The notes under the pieces were generated by a model. It saw only the letters and a program-made list of their open reading frames with translations. It did not search any database and was not told the DNA's origin. Made by a program: the position numbers and the translations under genes. Positions 1-8,511 of a DNA stretch of 64,000 bases are shown piece by piece. Numbering within the stretch: the stretch's first letter is position 1; every line of letters begins with the position of its first letter. The DNA is from Rhodobacter sp. (lineage in GTDB: Bacteria; Pseudomonadota; Alphaproteobacteria; Rhodobacterales; Rhodobacteraceae): assembly GCA_020637515.1 (NCBI GenBank), contig JACKKG010000001.1, positions 2,324,501-2,388,500 on the forward strand, in the 5' to 3' direction.

Positions 1-41
1 ACGGGTTCGCGGACCTGCCCTTTCTGTCGGGGGCGGCGTGA
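1..41 (+). CDS. C-terminal end of an unidentified upstream gene (partial)
   Basis: Only the last 12 codons are inside the window, reading GFADLPFLSGAA and then TGA at 39-41. The frame starts at base 3. The stop overlaps the ATG of the next gene as TGATG, so the two genes are probably translationally coupled and in one operon. The fragment is too short to identify. Confidence 0.5.
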   Translation, partial: GFADLPFLSGAA

Positions 42-2029
42 TGGTGACCGAGGGCGACATCCTGTGGACCGCCTCGGCGGCGCGGCGCGAGGCGGCGCCG
101 GTGACGCGCTTCCTGCGCTTTCTGGCCGCGCGGGGCCTGGGCTTTGACGATTACCCGGCGCTGCATGCCTGGTCGGTGCGCGATCCCGCCGCCTTCTGGT
201 TGGCGCTGCGCGACTTTTTCGGGGTCGAGATGGAGGGCACGCTCGATCAGGTGATGACCGACGCGCCCATGCCCCGCACGCGCTGGTTCACCGGCACGGC
301 GCTGAACTATGCCGAACAGGTGCTGCGCCACGAGGGCACGGGCGATCCCGCGCGGCCGATGCTGCACCATTGTTCCGAAACCCGGGCGCTGGCCTCGATG
401 TCCTGGGCCGAGGTCGGCGGCGCGGTGCGCAAGCTGGCGACGCGCCTCAGGGCAATGGGGGTGGGCAAGGGGGACCGCGTCGTCGCCTACATGCCCAACA
501 TCCCCGAAACGGTGATTGCCATGTTGGCCAGTGCGGCGATCGGGGCGACCTGGGCCACCGCCGCGCCGGAATTCGGTCCGCAGACGGTGATCGACCGGTT
601 CAGCCAGATCGAACCCAAGCTGGTTTTTGCCGTGAACGGCTATCGCTATGGCGGCAAGGATTTCGACCGCACCGCCGATCTGACGCGCATCCTGGCCGAA
701 CTTCCAACCGCCGAGCGGCTGGTTTTGCTGGACTATTTGCCCGCCGCCGCCGGCCGCCCCGCGTTTCCTGGCGAGACGCTGGACTGGGCGTCGCTGTTCA
801 CCGGCCCCGAGGTCGCGCGCGCCGACTTTCGCTACACGCGCGTGGCCTCGGATCATCCGCTGTGGACGCTGTTTTCCTCGGGCACCACGGGTTTGCCGAA
901 ACCCATCGTGCACGGCCACCACGGCATCGTGCTGGAGCACCTGAAGAACGGCGCGATGGGTTTGGACCTGGACGCCGGCGACACCTATTTCTGTTACTCG
1001 ACCACCGGCTGGATGGTCTGGAACACGCTGATGACCGGCCCCTTGCTGAACGGCGCGGTCACGCTCTATGACGGCCATCCGACCTGGCCCGACGCCGGGG
1101 CGCTGTGGCGCATCATCGAGGCCACGCGCGTCAGCCATTTCGGCGTTTCGCCGACCTTCATGACCATGGTGCGCCAACAGGGCATCGTGCCCGGTCGCGA
1201 CTATGACCTGAGCGCGCTACGCAGCATGTTCCTGACCGGATCGCCCGCAACCCCCGAGATCCTGGCCTGGGTGCACGCGGCGGTGAAGCAGGATCTCTTT
1301 GCCACCTCGCAATCGGGCGGAACCGAGGTCTGCTCGGGTATCCTGGCGGGGTCCGTGTTGCTGCCGGTCCGCGCGGGCGAGATCCAGTATCCCGCCCTGG
1401 CCTGCGATGCCTGCGCCTTTGACGAGGACGGCCGGCCAGTGGTGGGGACGGTGGGCGAACTGGTGATCCGCAAGCCGATGCCCTCGATGCCGCTGTTCTT
1501 CTGGGGCGACCGGGATTTCGTGCGCTACACCGACAGCTATTTCGCGACCTATCCGGGCGTTTGGCACCACGGCGACCGGGTGCGCTTCAACGACCATGGC
1601 GGCAGCGTCGTCCTGGGCCGTTCGGATGCCACGCTGAACCGCTACGGCGTGCGCATCGGCTCGGCCGAGATCTACCGCACGATGGAGTCGATCGCCGGCG
1701 TCGCCGACAGCCTGATCGTCTGTATCGAGGACGGGCAGGGGGGCTATTACATGCCGCTCTTCGTCCAGATGCAGCCGGGCGGCGTGCTGGACGACGCGCA
1801 GCGCGCCGAGATCGTGCGCCGCCTTCGGAGCGAACGCAGTCCCCGCCATGTGCCCGACGAGATCGTCGCGGTGCCCGAGATTCCGACGACGCTGACCGGC
1901 AAGAAGATGGAGGTCCCGGTGCGCAAGCTTCTGTTGGGGCAGCCCGCCGCGCGGGTGGCCAGCCGCGACGCGATGAAGAACCCCGAGGCGCTGGACTGGT
2001 TCGCAGCCTTCGCCGCGCGACGCGGATGA
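41..2029 (+). CDS. aacS: Acetoacetyl-CoA synthetase (acetoacetate-CoA ligase)
   Basis: ATP-dependent activation of acetoacetate to acetoacetyl-CoA in the cytoplasm. The product is 662 aa, the usual family length. The N-terminal ACS-type module (DYPALHAWSVRDPAAFW, about residue 40) is followed by the AMP-binding core SSGTTGLPKPIVHGHHG near residue 280. The C-terminal subdomain carries the catalytic-lysine segment TLTGKKMEVPVRKLL near residue 615. The YSTTGWMVWN segment and the N-terminal region separate it from acetyl-CoA synthetase. ATG at 41 overlaps the upstream stop; GTG at 38 is an alternative. Its own stop overlaps the next ATG (ATGA). Acetoacetate would come from HMG-CoA lyase-type or ketone pathways. 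Confidence 0.88.
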   Translation: MVTEGDILWTASAARREAAPVTRFLRFLAARGLGFDDYPALHAWSVRDPAAFWLALRDFFGVEMEGTLDQVMTDAPMPRTRWFTGTALNYAEQVLRHEGTGDPARPMLHHCSETRALASMSWAEVGGAVRKLATRLRAMGVGKGDRVVAYMPNIPETVIAMLASAAIGATWATAAPEFGPQTVIDRFSQIEPKLVFAVNGYRYGGKDFDRTADLTRILAELPTAERLVLLDYLPAAAGRPAFPGETLDWASLFTGPEVARADFRYTRVASDHPLWTLFSSGTTGLPKPIVHGHHGIVLEHLKNGAMGLDLDAGDTYFCYSTTGWMVWNTLMTGPLLNGAVTLYDGHPTWPDAGALWRIIEATRVSHFGVSPTFMTMVRQQGIVPGRDYDLSALRSMFLTGSPATPEILAWVHAAVKQDLFATSQSGGTEVCSGILAGSVLLPVRAGEIQYPALACDACAFDEDGRPVVGTVGELVIRKPMPSMPLFFWGDRDFVRYTDSYFATYPGVWHHGDRVRFNDHGGSVVLGRSDATLNRYGVRIGSAEIYRTMESIAGVADSLIVCIEDGQGGYYMPLFVQMQPGGVLDDAQRAEIVRRLRSERSPRHVPDEIVAVPEIPTTLTGKKMEVPVRKLLLGQPAARVASRDAMKNPEALDWFAAFAARRG

Positions 2030-2799
2030 AGGCCGCGCGGGTCTTCGACGTCGGCGGCCGGGTCGCGCTGATTACCGGCGCGGCGCAGGGGCTGGGCCGG
2101 GCCATGGCCGCGGCGCTGGCGGATAACGGTGCGGTGCTGTGGCTTCTCGACCAGGACGACGCGGCGCTGGACCGGACGGCCCGGTCGCTGCGCGCGGGCG
2201 GCGCGGCGGTGACGGCGCGGGCTTGCGACGTGGGTGACGCGCGGGCGGTCGCGGCGGCGGTGGCGGCGCTGCTGGACCAGCACGGCCGGCTGGACATCTG
2301 CATCGCCAATGCCGGCATCAGCGATCCCGACCGTGCGCCGGTGCATGAAACCAGCGCCGCCGGCTGGCAGCGTGTTCTCGACGTGAACCTGACGGGGGTG
2401 TTCAACACCTGTAAGGCGGCCCTGGGACCGATGCGCGCGCAGCGCCGCGGCAAGATCGTCACCGTCGCGTCGATGTGGGGGCTGATCGCCCCGGCCGGCC
2501 TGCAACCGCGCCCGGCCTATGCCGCGACCAAGGCCGGGGTGGTCAACCTGACGCGCGAGATCGCGCTGCAATACGCCGCCGAGGGTATCCAGGCCAATGC
2601 CCTGTGCCCCGGCTTCTTTCGCACCGAGACCCGGCCACGCGATGCGGCGCAGGCGGCGGCGATGGCGGGCTATACGCCGATGGGACGCATCGCCGATCCG
2701 GCCGAGATCGCCGGCGCCACGCTGTTCCTGTGCTCGTCGGCGTCGGATTTCGTCACCGGCAGCACGGTGGTGATCGACGGCGGCGTCACGGCGGGGTGA
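2026..2799 (+). CDS. SDR family NAD(P)-dependent oxidoreductase
   Basis: Classical short-chain dehydrogenase/reductase of 257 aa, predicted to interconvert an alcohol or hydroxyacyl group and a ketone. Visible motifs are TGAAQGLG at residues 17-24, NAG near 92-94, a Ser in VASMWG, the catalytic pair Y165/K169 in YAATK, and the C-terminal VIDGG. The start overlaps the stop of the acetoacetyl-CoA synthetase gene by four bases (ATGA), so the two are co-translated. It converges with the ferredoxin gene across only 24 bp. The substrate is not evident; the neighbours suggest a beta-hydroxy or secondary-alcohol intermediate of the same catabolic island. Confidence 0.85.
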   Translation: MKAARVFDVGGRVALITGAAQGLGRAMAAALADNGAVLWLLDQDDAALDRTARSLRAGGAAVTARACDVGDARAVAAAVAALLDQHGRLDICIANAGISDPDRAPVHETSAAGWQRVLDVNLTGVFNTCKAALGPMRAQRRGKIVTVASMWGLIAPAGLQPRPAYAATKAGVVNLTREIALQYAAEGIQANALCPGFFRTETRPRDAAQAAAMAGYTPMGRIADPAEIAGATLFLCSSASDFVTGSTVVIDGGVTAG

Positions 2800-2823
2800 A
2801 CGCCGGTTCGCCGCTGGCGGGGG

Positions 2824-3144
2824 TCAGCGCCCGGTGGCGACCGCGAAGACCGCGCCCTCAAGGGCTTCGGTGACGGTGATCTGACAGGTCAGGCGGCTCG
2901 AGTCGCGCGGCGCGTGGGCGTTGAATTCGATCGTGTCGGCCTCGTCGATCAGCGGGTCGGGCAGCGGGCCGTTCGGGGCCTCGATCAGGTAGCAATGGCA
3001 GGTCGCGCACATGGCCGAGCCGCCGCATTCCGCGATGATCCCGGCGATTTGCGCGTCCTTGGCGGCATACATCAACGGCTCGCCCGGGGTGGCGTCGATG
3101 GTGCGCCGCGTGCCATCGGCCTGGATGAAGATGACCTTGACCAT
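2824..3144 (-). CDS. [2Fe-2S] ferredoxin, adrenodoxin/putidaredoxin type
   Basis: A 106-aa electron carrier. Cluster ligands fit the Cys-x5-Cys-x2-Cys...Cys pattern: C40, C46, C49 (CGGSAMCATC) and C87. The spacing is that of the vertebrate-type/putidaredoxin ferredoxins that feed electrons to class I cytochromes P450. It is the last gene of the leftward operon that begins with a P450 (9588-10838), so it is the obvious electron donor for that enzyme. No ferredoxin reductase gene is present in the window. The start is ATG at 3144, 8 bp after the SDR stop. Confidence 0.88.
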   Translation of the reverse strand: MVKVIFIQADGTRRTIDATPGEPLMYAAKDAQIAGIIAECGGSAMCATCHCYLIEAPNGPLPDPLIDEADTIEFNAHAPRDSSRLTCQITVTEALEGAVFAVATGR

Positions 3145-3152
3145 GGGATCCC

Positions 3153-3905
3153 TCAGATGAATTGCTTGCCACCGTCGATCACCAGCGTCTGGCCGGTGAC
3201 GAAACCGGCCAACGACGAGGCGAGATAGAGCGCGCCGCCGGTGATGTCCTGAACCTCGGCGTTGCGCTTGAGCGCGGCGCGATCGACGCCGTAGCGGCGC
3301 GCGTCCTCGATCAGCCCGAGGCTGGCCTCGGTCAGGGTAAAGCCCGGCGCCAGGACGTTGACGCGCACCCCGTCGCCGCCCATCTCGCGCGCCATGGTCC
3401 GGCTCATGGCGATGAGCGCACCCTTCGAGGCGACGTAATGCATCCACAGGGGCGAGCCCGAGAACACCGTGGCCGAGGCGACGTTGACAACCGATCCCGC
3501 GCCCGAGGCGCGCAGGGCCGCCGAGGCCGCGCGGGTCATTTGCCAGACGCCCTTGACGTTGACCGCCATCACCCGGTCCCAGACGGCTTCATCGATCTCT
3601 TCGAAAGGGGCGCGTTGCAGGCCGCCGTAGAGCGCCGCGTTGTTCACCAGCACGTCGAGCCCGCCAAAGGCGGCTTCGGTCCGGGCGACCAGCGCGCGGC
3701 ACGATTCGGCCCGCGTCACGTCCACCTCGGCACCGAGCACCGCGTCGCCGATCATCGCCGCGGTTTCCTCGGCCCTGGCAAGGTCGATGTCGGCGGCGAT
3801 CACCCGTGCGCCGGCGTCGGCAAAGGCCGCGGCAAAGGCCCGCCCCAGCCCGCCGCCCGCGCCGGTCACGATCACCCGCTTTCCGCTCAACGCGATGTCA
3901 GCCAC
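3153..3905 (-). CDS. SDR family NAD(P)-dependent oxidoreductase
   Basis: A 250-aa classical SDR. The cofactor motif is TGAGGGLG at residues 14-21, with NNAALYG mid-protein, catalytic Y157/K161 (YVASK) and a terminal VIDGG. The start is GTG at 3905. It overlaps the end of the preceding HD-domain gene by 19 bp, so it is translationally coupled in the P450 operon. The likely role is oxidation of an alcohol made by the P450 or of a later hydroxy intermediate; the substrate is unknown. The ferredoxin gene follows at once. Confidence 0.85.
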   Translation of the reverse strand: MADIALSGKRVIVTGAGGGLGRAFAAAFADAGARVIAADIDLARAEETAAMIGDAVLGAEVDVTRAESCRALVARTEAAFGGLDVLVNNAALYGGLQRAPFEEIDEAVWDRVMAVNVKGVWQMTRAASAALRASGAGSVVNVASATVFSGSPLWMHYVASKGALIAMSRTMAREMGGDGVRVNVLAPGFTLTEASLGLIEDARRYGVDRAALKRNAEVQDITGGALYLASSLAGFVTGQTLVIDGGKQFI

Positions 3906-4558
3906 TGGCCCGCTCCTTCGGTCGCTGTGAATGTGGGGAATTCCGGCCCGTGGCCCAGGTAGTGCAGGATCGCCTGTTCGGCGGCAACGGCGGCGGTGTT
4001 GGCCTCGGCCAGGGCGCGGCCCGGTGCGGTCAGCATCATCGGATTCGAGCGTTCGCGCAGCATCAGCAGAACCTCGGACACCGGGACGTCATACCAGCCG
4101 GCGATGGTCCGCATCCCGTGCGGCGTGGTGCGCCAGCCCTTGTCGGCGTCCTTGAGCACTGCGTCATGGATGCTGCGCGCCTCGCGGGTGGTGTCGTGGC
4201 CATCGATGATCGCCAGCACAGCGTCGATGTCCACGCCATCCGGGCGATGGGTTTCCAGGATCGTGCGCGCGATCTCGACCGAGTGGCGCTCGTGCTCGTG
4301 CACCAGGTCCTTGCGCGAAGGATACCGGCCGATCGCCAGCAGCAGCAGGTCCTCGGGGATGCGTTTCCAGCCCACGTCATGCAGCAAGATCGCCGGCAGG
4401 ACGATGCGTTCGTCGGCCTCGGGGATCTGCGCCAGCAGGCTGCGCGCCAGGCCATAGGCGACGATCGTGTGCTCGTCGTTGTTGCGCACGTCGAGATAGG
4501 GGCGCGCGTCGTGCCACAGCGGCAAGTCACGCGGCAGGATGATGTCGTCCGGGTTCAC
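3887..4558 (-). CDS. HD-domain protein (putative metal-dependent phosphohydrolase), copy 1
   Basis: A 223-aa soluble HD-superfamily protein. The metal-binding set is visible: H30 in NNDEHT, the H60-D61 doublet in LLHDVGW, later His in HEHERHS and IIDGHDT, and Asp in KDADKGW. HD proteins usually hydrolyse phosphate esters or nucleotides, although some are oxygenases or lyases. GTG at 4558 overlaps the stop of the aldehyde dehydrogenase gene (GTGA); the open frame runs further upstream but inside that gene. It resembles the second HD protein at 6016-6612 (shared PY-x3-R-x-ND, LLHD-x-GW, IIDGHDT, DKxWR). No kinase or GGDEF domain is attached. Confidence 0.75.
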   Translation of the reverse strand: MNPDDIILPRDLPLWHDARPYLDVRNNDEHTIVAYGLARSLLAQIPEADERIVLPAILLHDVGWKRIPEDLLLLAIGRYPSRKDLVHEHERHSVEIARTILETHRPDGVDIDAVLAIIDGHDTTREARSIHDAVLKDADKGWRTTPHGMRTIAGWYDVPVSEVLLMLRERSNPMMLTAPGRALAEANTAAVAAEQAILHYLGHGPEFPTFTATEGAGQWLTSR

Positions 4559-6003
4559 AGCGGGGACTCCCAGCTCAGATAGAGGGTCTTGTATTCCAGA
4601 TAGCTTTCCACGCCATAGCGTCCTTTCTCGCGGCCCAGTCCGCTTTCCTTCATGCCGCCGAACGGGACATGGTGGCTGGACCGCTGGATGTCGTTCAGCC
4701 AGACAGAGCCGGCTTCGAAGGCTTCGCACAGCGCAAGCCCCTTGGCCAGATCGCGGGTAAAGACGAAACCGGCCAGGCCAAAGCGGCTGTCATTGGCCAG
4801 GCGCAAGGCCTCGGCGGGGCTGTCCACCGGGGCGATGCCGATCACCGGGCCAAAGGTTTCGTCCTGCATGACCGCCATGTCGGGCGTGGCGTCGGCGATC
4901 AGGGTGGGGGGCAGGAAATACCCGCCGTCAAAGCCGGGTCCCGTCGCGCGGTCTCCGCCCGTCACGATGCGCGCCCCCTTGGAGCGGGCGTCGGCCACCT
5001 GCTGCTCAGAGGTGGCGAAGATGCGCGCGTTGACCAGCGGCCCCAGATCGCCGGGCGCCCCCGCATGGGCCCCCGCCGGCGCCAGTGTCAGCGCCGAGGC
5101 CCTTGCGGCCAGTCGTTCGAGCAGCGCGGCATAGACCGGCCGTTCGACATAGAGGCGGTTCACCCGGTAGCAGAACTGGCCAGAGTTGGCGAAACCGTGG
5201 CGGACGATGGCGGCGGCGGCCTTGTCCAGATCGGCGTCGGCGCAGACGATGGCGGCGGAATGTCCGCCCAGCTCAAGCGTCAGGCGTTTCATCGTGCCGG
5301 CGGCGGCGGCGGCAATGGCCTTGCCCGCCGGGACCGACCCGGTAAAGGCGATCTTGCGCGGCACCGGATGCGCGACCAGCGCCTCGCCCAGGGCGCGCCC
5401 GCCAGTGACCACGTTGAACAGCCCCGCCGGCAGGCCCGTGTCATGGAACAGCGCGGCCAGCAGGATCGTCGAAAGCGGTGTATCCTCGGAAGGTTTGGCA
5501 ACCACCGGGCAACCCGCGATCAGCGCCGCGCCCAGCTTGAACATCAACAGCGTGACCGGATAGTTGAAGGGCGTGATCGCCACCACCACGCCGACCGGAT
5601 CGCGCGTCACCAGCGTGCGTTCGCCAGGCGCCGCGCCCAGCGCCATCGTCGCCTGCAGGCGCAGCCCCTCTTCGGCGTAGATGTCCAGCAGATCGGCCGA
5701 GCGCGCGATCTCGCCGATGCAGCCGTCGAGCGGCCGACCCAGTTCGCGGTTCAGCACCGCGCCGATCCGGGCCGCGTGGTCGCGCATGGCCTGGGCGCAG
5801 GCCTTCTGGATACGCACCCGTTCGGCCATCGGCACGCGTTTCCAGGTTTCAAAGGCGCGGGCGGCGGACCGGATCGCGGCATCGGCGTCGGCAGCCTCGC
5901 CCAGCGGAACGGTGTCGAAGACCGCGCCGGTTGTCGGGTCCGTCACGTCCATGACCCGGCCCGACTGCGCCGGCACCGGCTGCCCGTCGATGAACATCTG
6001 CAT
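4555..6003 (-). CDS. NAD(P)-dependent aldehyde dehydrogenase
   Basis: A 482-aa ALDH-superfamily enzyme oxidising an aldehyde to its carboxylic acid. The cofactor region has TPFNYPVTL and KPSEDTPLS. The general base sits in ELGGHSA (about residue 243) and the catalytic Cys in NSGQFC (about 275). The C-terminus has the usual FGGMKESGLGREKG. The start codon is ambiguous (GTG 6006, ATG 6003); ATG is preferred because GAGGG lies 6 nt upstream. It sits between the two HD-domain genes in the leftward P450 operon and its stop overlaps the next GTG. It probably oxidises an aldehyde generated downstream of the P450/alcohol steps. Confidence 0.87.
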   Translation of the reverse strand: MQMFIDGQPVPAQSGRVMDVTDPTTGAVFDTVPLGEAADADAAIRSAARAFETWKRVPMAERVRIQKACAQAMRDHAARIGAVLNRELGRPLDGCIGEIARSADLLDIYAEEGLRLQATMALGAAPGERTLVTRDPVGVVVAITPFNYPVTLLMFKLGAALIAGCPVVAKPSEDTPLSTILLAALFHDTGLPAGLFNVVTGGRALGEALVAHPVPRKIAFTGSVPAGKAIAAAAAGTMKRLTLELGGHSAAIVCADADLDKAAAAIVRHGFANSGQFCYRVNRLYVERPVYAALLERLAARASALTLAPAGAHAGAPGDLGPLVNARIFATSEQQVADARSKGARIVTGGDRATGPGFDGGYFLPPTLIADATPDMAVMQDETFGPVIGIAPVDSPAEALRLANDSRFGLAGFVFTRDLAKGLALCEAFEAGSVWLNDIQRSSHHVPFGGMKESGLGREKGRYGVESYLEYKTLYLSWESPL

Positions 6004-6015
6004 CACTGGCCCTCG

Positions 6016-6612
6016 CTACAGAACATGCGCCATCAGCAGGGCGCGGGTCTTGGCAAGCTCGGCGGTCGCCATGGCGCGGCCGGGTTCGGTTTCGAATTTG
6101 GGCAAGATCGCCTCGTTGCGGGCGCAGTTCTGGACCGGCGTTTCGCCGAACCAGTCGCAGCCCACGGCGGTGCCCGTCACCTCGTAGCGCCAGAGCTTGT
6201 CACTGTCGCGCACGATGCGGTCGTTCAGGTCGCGCGGCTCGGGGCGGGTGTCGTGGCCGTCGATGATCGCGCAGACCTGGGCGATCACCTCCTCGGACCA
6301 GCCGGTGCGGCGCAGGACCTCGGTGCCCAGGCGCACGCCTTCGGCCTCGTGCCGGTAGCGGACGTCGGATTGCAGGATGTTGGCCGAGCGGAAGCCCTGT
6401 TCGATGATGTCCTCCATGTCGATCGCCCACCAGCCGATGTCATGCAGCAAGATCGCCAGCAGACAGACATCGCGGTCGGCTTGCGGAAAATGCTCGAGCA
6501 GGCGGACGCACCAGGCAAAGGACAGCGGGATATGCACGTCGTTCTTGCGCGCGCGCATGTAGGGTTCGGCGGCGCGCCAGACGGGATCGTAGCGCGAAAG
6601 GCAATCAGACAT
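6016..6612 (-). CDS. HD-domain protein (putative metal-dependent phosphohydrolase), copy 2
   Basis: A 198-aa HD-superfamily protein related to the one at 3887-4558. Candidate metal ligands are H27 (KNDVHI), H57-D58 (LLHDIGWW), His in YRHEAEG, IIDGHDT, and Asp in RDSDKLWR. It lies directly downstream of the swivelling-His half of the PEP-synthase-like pair, separated by a 52-nt gap holding a strong hairpin, and 12 nt before the aldehyde dehydrogenase gene. Its closeness to an enzyme expected to make a phosphate ester suggests that it acts on that ester. This is inference; the family alone does not give a substrate. Confidence 0.75.
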   Translation of the reverse strand: MSDCLSRYDPVWRAAEPYMRARKNDVHIPLSFAWCVRLLEHFPQADRDVCLLAILLHDIGWWAIDMEDIIEQGFRSANILQSDVRYRHEAEGVRLGTEVLRRTGWSEEVIAQVCAIIDGHDTRPEPRDLNDRIVRDSDKLWRYEVTGTAVGCDWFGETPVQNCARNEAILPKFETEPGRAMATAELAKTRALLMAHVL

Positions 6613-6635
6613 GGTTCCGCCCCGAGAGGATGGGT

Positions 6636-6657
6636 GAGGGGGCCGCCCGGCCCCCTC
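6636..6657 (-). other. Intra-operon hairpin between the phosphotransferase and HD genes
   Basis: A perfect 9-bp stem, GAGGGGGCC / GGCCCCCTC, with a 4-nt loop, in the gap between the stop at 6665 and the ATG at 6612. No U-run follows it on the transcribed strand, so it is more likely an RNA-stability or processing element than a full terminator. Confidence 0.5.
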
Positions 6658-6664
6658 GGGTGGC

Positions 6665-8476
6665 TCAATCCAGGATGGTCACGGTGCCGGCATTGCCGTC
6701 CACGCGCAGGCGCATTCCGGTCTTGATGCGCGAACTGGCGTTGCCGGTGCCGGTGACGGCGGGCAGGCCGTATTCGCGGCAGACAATGGCGGCGTGGCTC
6801 ATCATGCCGCCGATGTCGGTGACGGCGGCGCCGATCTTGCCGAACACCGGCGCCCAGGACGGCGCGGTGACGGGGGTGACCAGGATTTCGCCCTTCTGCA
6901 ACTCGCCCAGCTGGTCGGGCGAACGCAGCACCCGCGCCACGCCTTCGACGATGCCCGGCGATCCGGCCATGCCCTTCAGCGCGGTGTCATCGTCCGAGGC
7001 GTGCACCCAGCGGTCGATGGCGTCCGAGGTGATGCCCCACAGCATGATGGTGAAAGGCTCGGTGATGACCTCGGGCGGGTTGTTCAGCGCGGGCAGGGGC
7101 GATTCCGCGGCCAGGGCCTCGTAGATCTTGCGCCGGCGCGCGATCTCGGTCGGCCAGACGGCGGTGCCGCGATAGGGCACGCCGATGGCCCAGCCGGCCG
7201 AATAGTCCCACAAGACGTCGCGCACCTCGTTGCGGTTCAGGAAGAACATGTCGTCGTCGTTCTCCCAGAAGCCCTGGTCCTTCAACAGCTTGGACAGCTG
7301 GCGCATCTTGCGCCAGAAGACCCCCAGCGCCCAGTGTTCGATGTAGAAGTTATGGTCTTCCACATAGGGGAACACGGTGCGGGCCAGGCCCAGCTTTCCG
7401 TCGAATACGGCCTGCGCCTCGTCGTCCATCATCTCGCGATATTCGGCGGTGATGCGGTCACGTTCGGCCAGCAGCTTGGCGGTCGGGCGCATGATCTCCT
7501 CGCCGTCCTGCACGCGCTGGATGTAATCCTTCAGATAACCCATCGGGATGTCCAGATGGTCGATCCAGTACTTGTCGGTCGAATAGAACCCGTTGCCCGA
7601 GGTGAAGTTGAACCACGGATCCTTTGCGGCCTCCCACTGGGCGATCCAGGCCTTGCCCTCGGCCGTCATCGCCAGTTCCGCCAGGACCGCGTCCACGCTG
7701 CCCTGCGCAAACGCCCCCGCCAGGCCCTTTTCGACCGCCAGCTTGGCCAGTTTCTTGATTTCGTCGTCGGGGCGGAACAGTTCGCTGTCCACGCCCTGCA
7801 CCATCTTGGCGATCGCCTGGTCGGGGATCGAGGGGAACTGCCCCTTCATGAAGCCGAAAAAGTCCAGATAGGCGGCGTAGCCCAGGTTCAGGAACTCGAA
7901 ATGGTGCTGCCAGATCTTGTAGGCCAGTTCGATCGCCTTGTCGTATTGGTCGAACAACTGGTTGGTGCTGTCCAGGCCCACCCCCTCGGTGACGACCTCG
8001 ATCGGCTCGACCTCGGGCAGCGCGGTGAAGTCGAGCGCGTCGAGCGCGCGGATCTTGTCCAGGACCTTGACCTTCCATTTGGCGTAGAGGTCGTCCCAGT
8101 TCATGAAATAGTGGCCGGCGCGCTGCATGAACTGCGGCACGCGGTCCTCGATCTTCTCGGCGGCGACGGCAACCGGCGAGAAATAGACATAGCCGTTGAG
8201 GATGCGGTAATCGACGCCGTTCGCCGGCGGCACCAGCAGGTGGCGGGTGTTGTACTGGCCCAGCCCCTTGATCGCAAAGTCCAGCATCACGGTGTCGAAC
8301 GGGCGGAACGGCGTCGGCCAGTGCTGCGAGTTGCAGAACCAGAAGGTTGCGTCATCCTGCGCGCGCCGCTGCGGCAGAAAATGCGTGTAGTAGGGATACA
8401 GCTCTTGCCATCCCTCGGCGCCCTTTGGGGTCGCAACCTCAAAGGCGCTCGGGAACATGCTCTTCATGGCGTCCAT
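6665..8476 (-). CDS. PEP-utilising-enzyme mobile-domain protein; phosphotransferase subunit (PpsA/rifampin-kinase-like)
   Basis: A 603-aa protein. Its last ~100 residues are a PEP-utiliser swivelling domain with GSPGIVEGVARVLRSP and the phosphohistidine signature GGMMSHAAIVCREYGLP; the phosphorylated His is H561. The first ~490 residues resemble no standard PEP-synthase domain by eye, and there is no C-terminal PEP/pyruvate-binding barrel. Established parallels are the phenylphosphate synthase His subunit and rifampin phosphotransferase. There ATP phosphorylates the His (giving AMP and Pi) and the phosphate passes to an organic hydroxyl. The start is ATG 8476 with GGGAGG 8 nt upstream. The ATP-grasp partner gene is immediately upstream. 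The acceptor is unknown, possibly the P450 product. Confidence 0.75.
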   Translation of the reverse strand: MDAMKSMFPSAFEVATPKGAEGWQELYPYYTHFLPQRRAQDDATFWFCNSQHWPTPFRPFDTVMLDFAIKGLGQYNTRHLLVPPANGVDYRILNGYVYFSPVAVAAEKIEDRVPQFMQRAGHYFMNWDDLYAKWKVKVLDKIRALDALDFTALPEVEPIEVVTEGVGLDSTNQLFDQYDKAIELAYKIWQHHFEFLNLGYAAYLDFFGFMKGQFPSIPDQAIAKMVQGVDSELFRPDDEIKKLAKLAVEKGLAGAFAQGSVDAVLAELAMTAEGKAWIAQWEAAKDPWFNFTSGNGFYSTDKYWIDHLDIPMGYLKDYIQRVQDGEEIMRPTAKLLAERDRITAEYREMMDDEAQAVFDGKLGLARTVFPYVEDHNFYIEHWALGVFWRKMRQLSKLLKDQGFWENDDDMFFLNRNEVRDVLWDYSAGWAIGVPYRGTAVWPTEIARRRKIYEALAAESPLPALNNPPEVITEPFTIMLWGITSDAIDRWVHASDDDTALKGMAGSPGIVEGVARVLRSPDQLGELQKGEILVTPVTAPSWAPVFGKIGAAVTDIGGMMSHAAIVCREYGLPAVTGTGNASSRIKTGMRLRVDGNAGTVTILD

Positions 8477-8511
8477 TCCAATTCCTCCCAGAGAATGGCC
8501 AGTGGTTCTTT

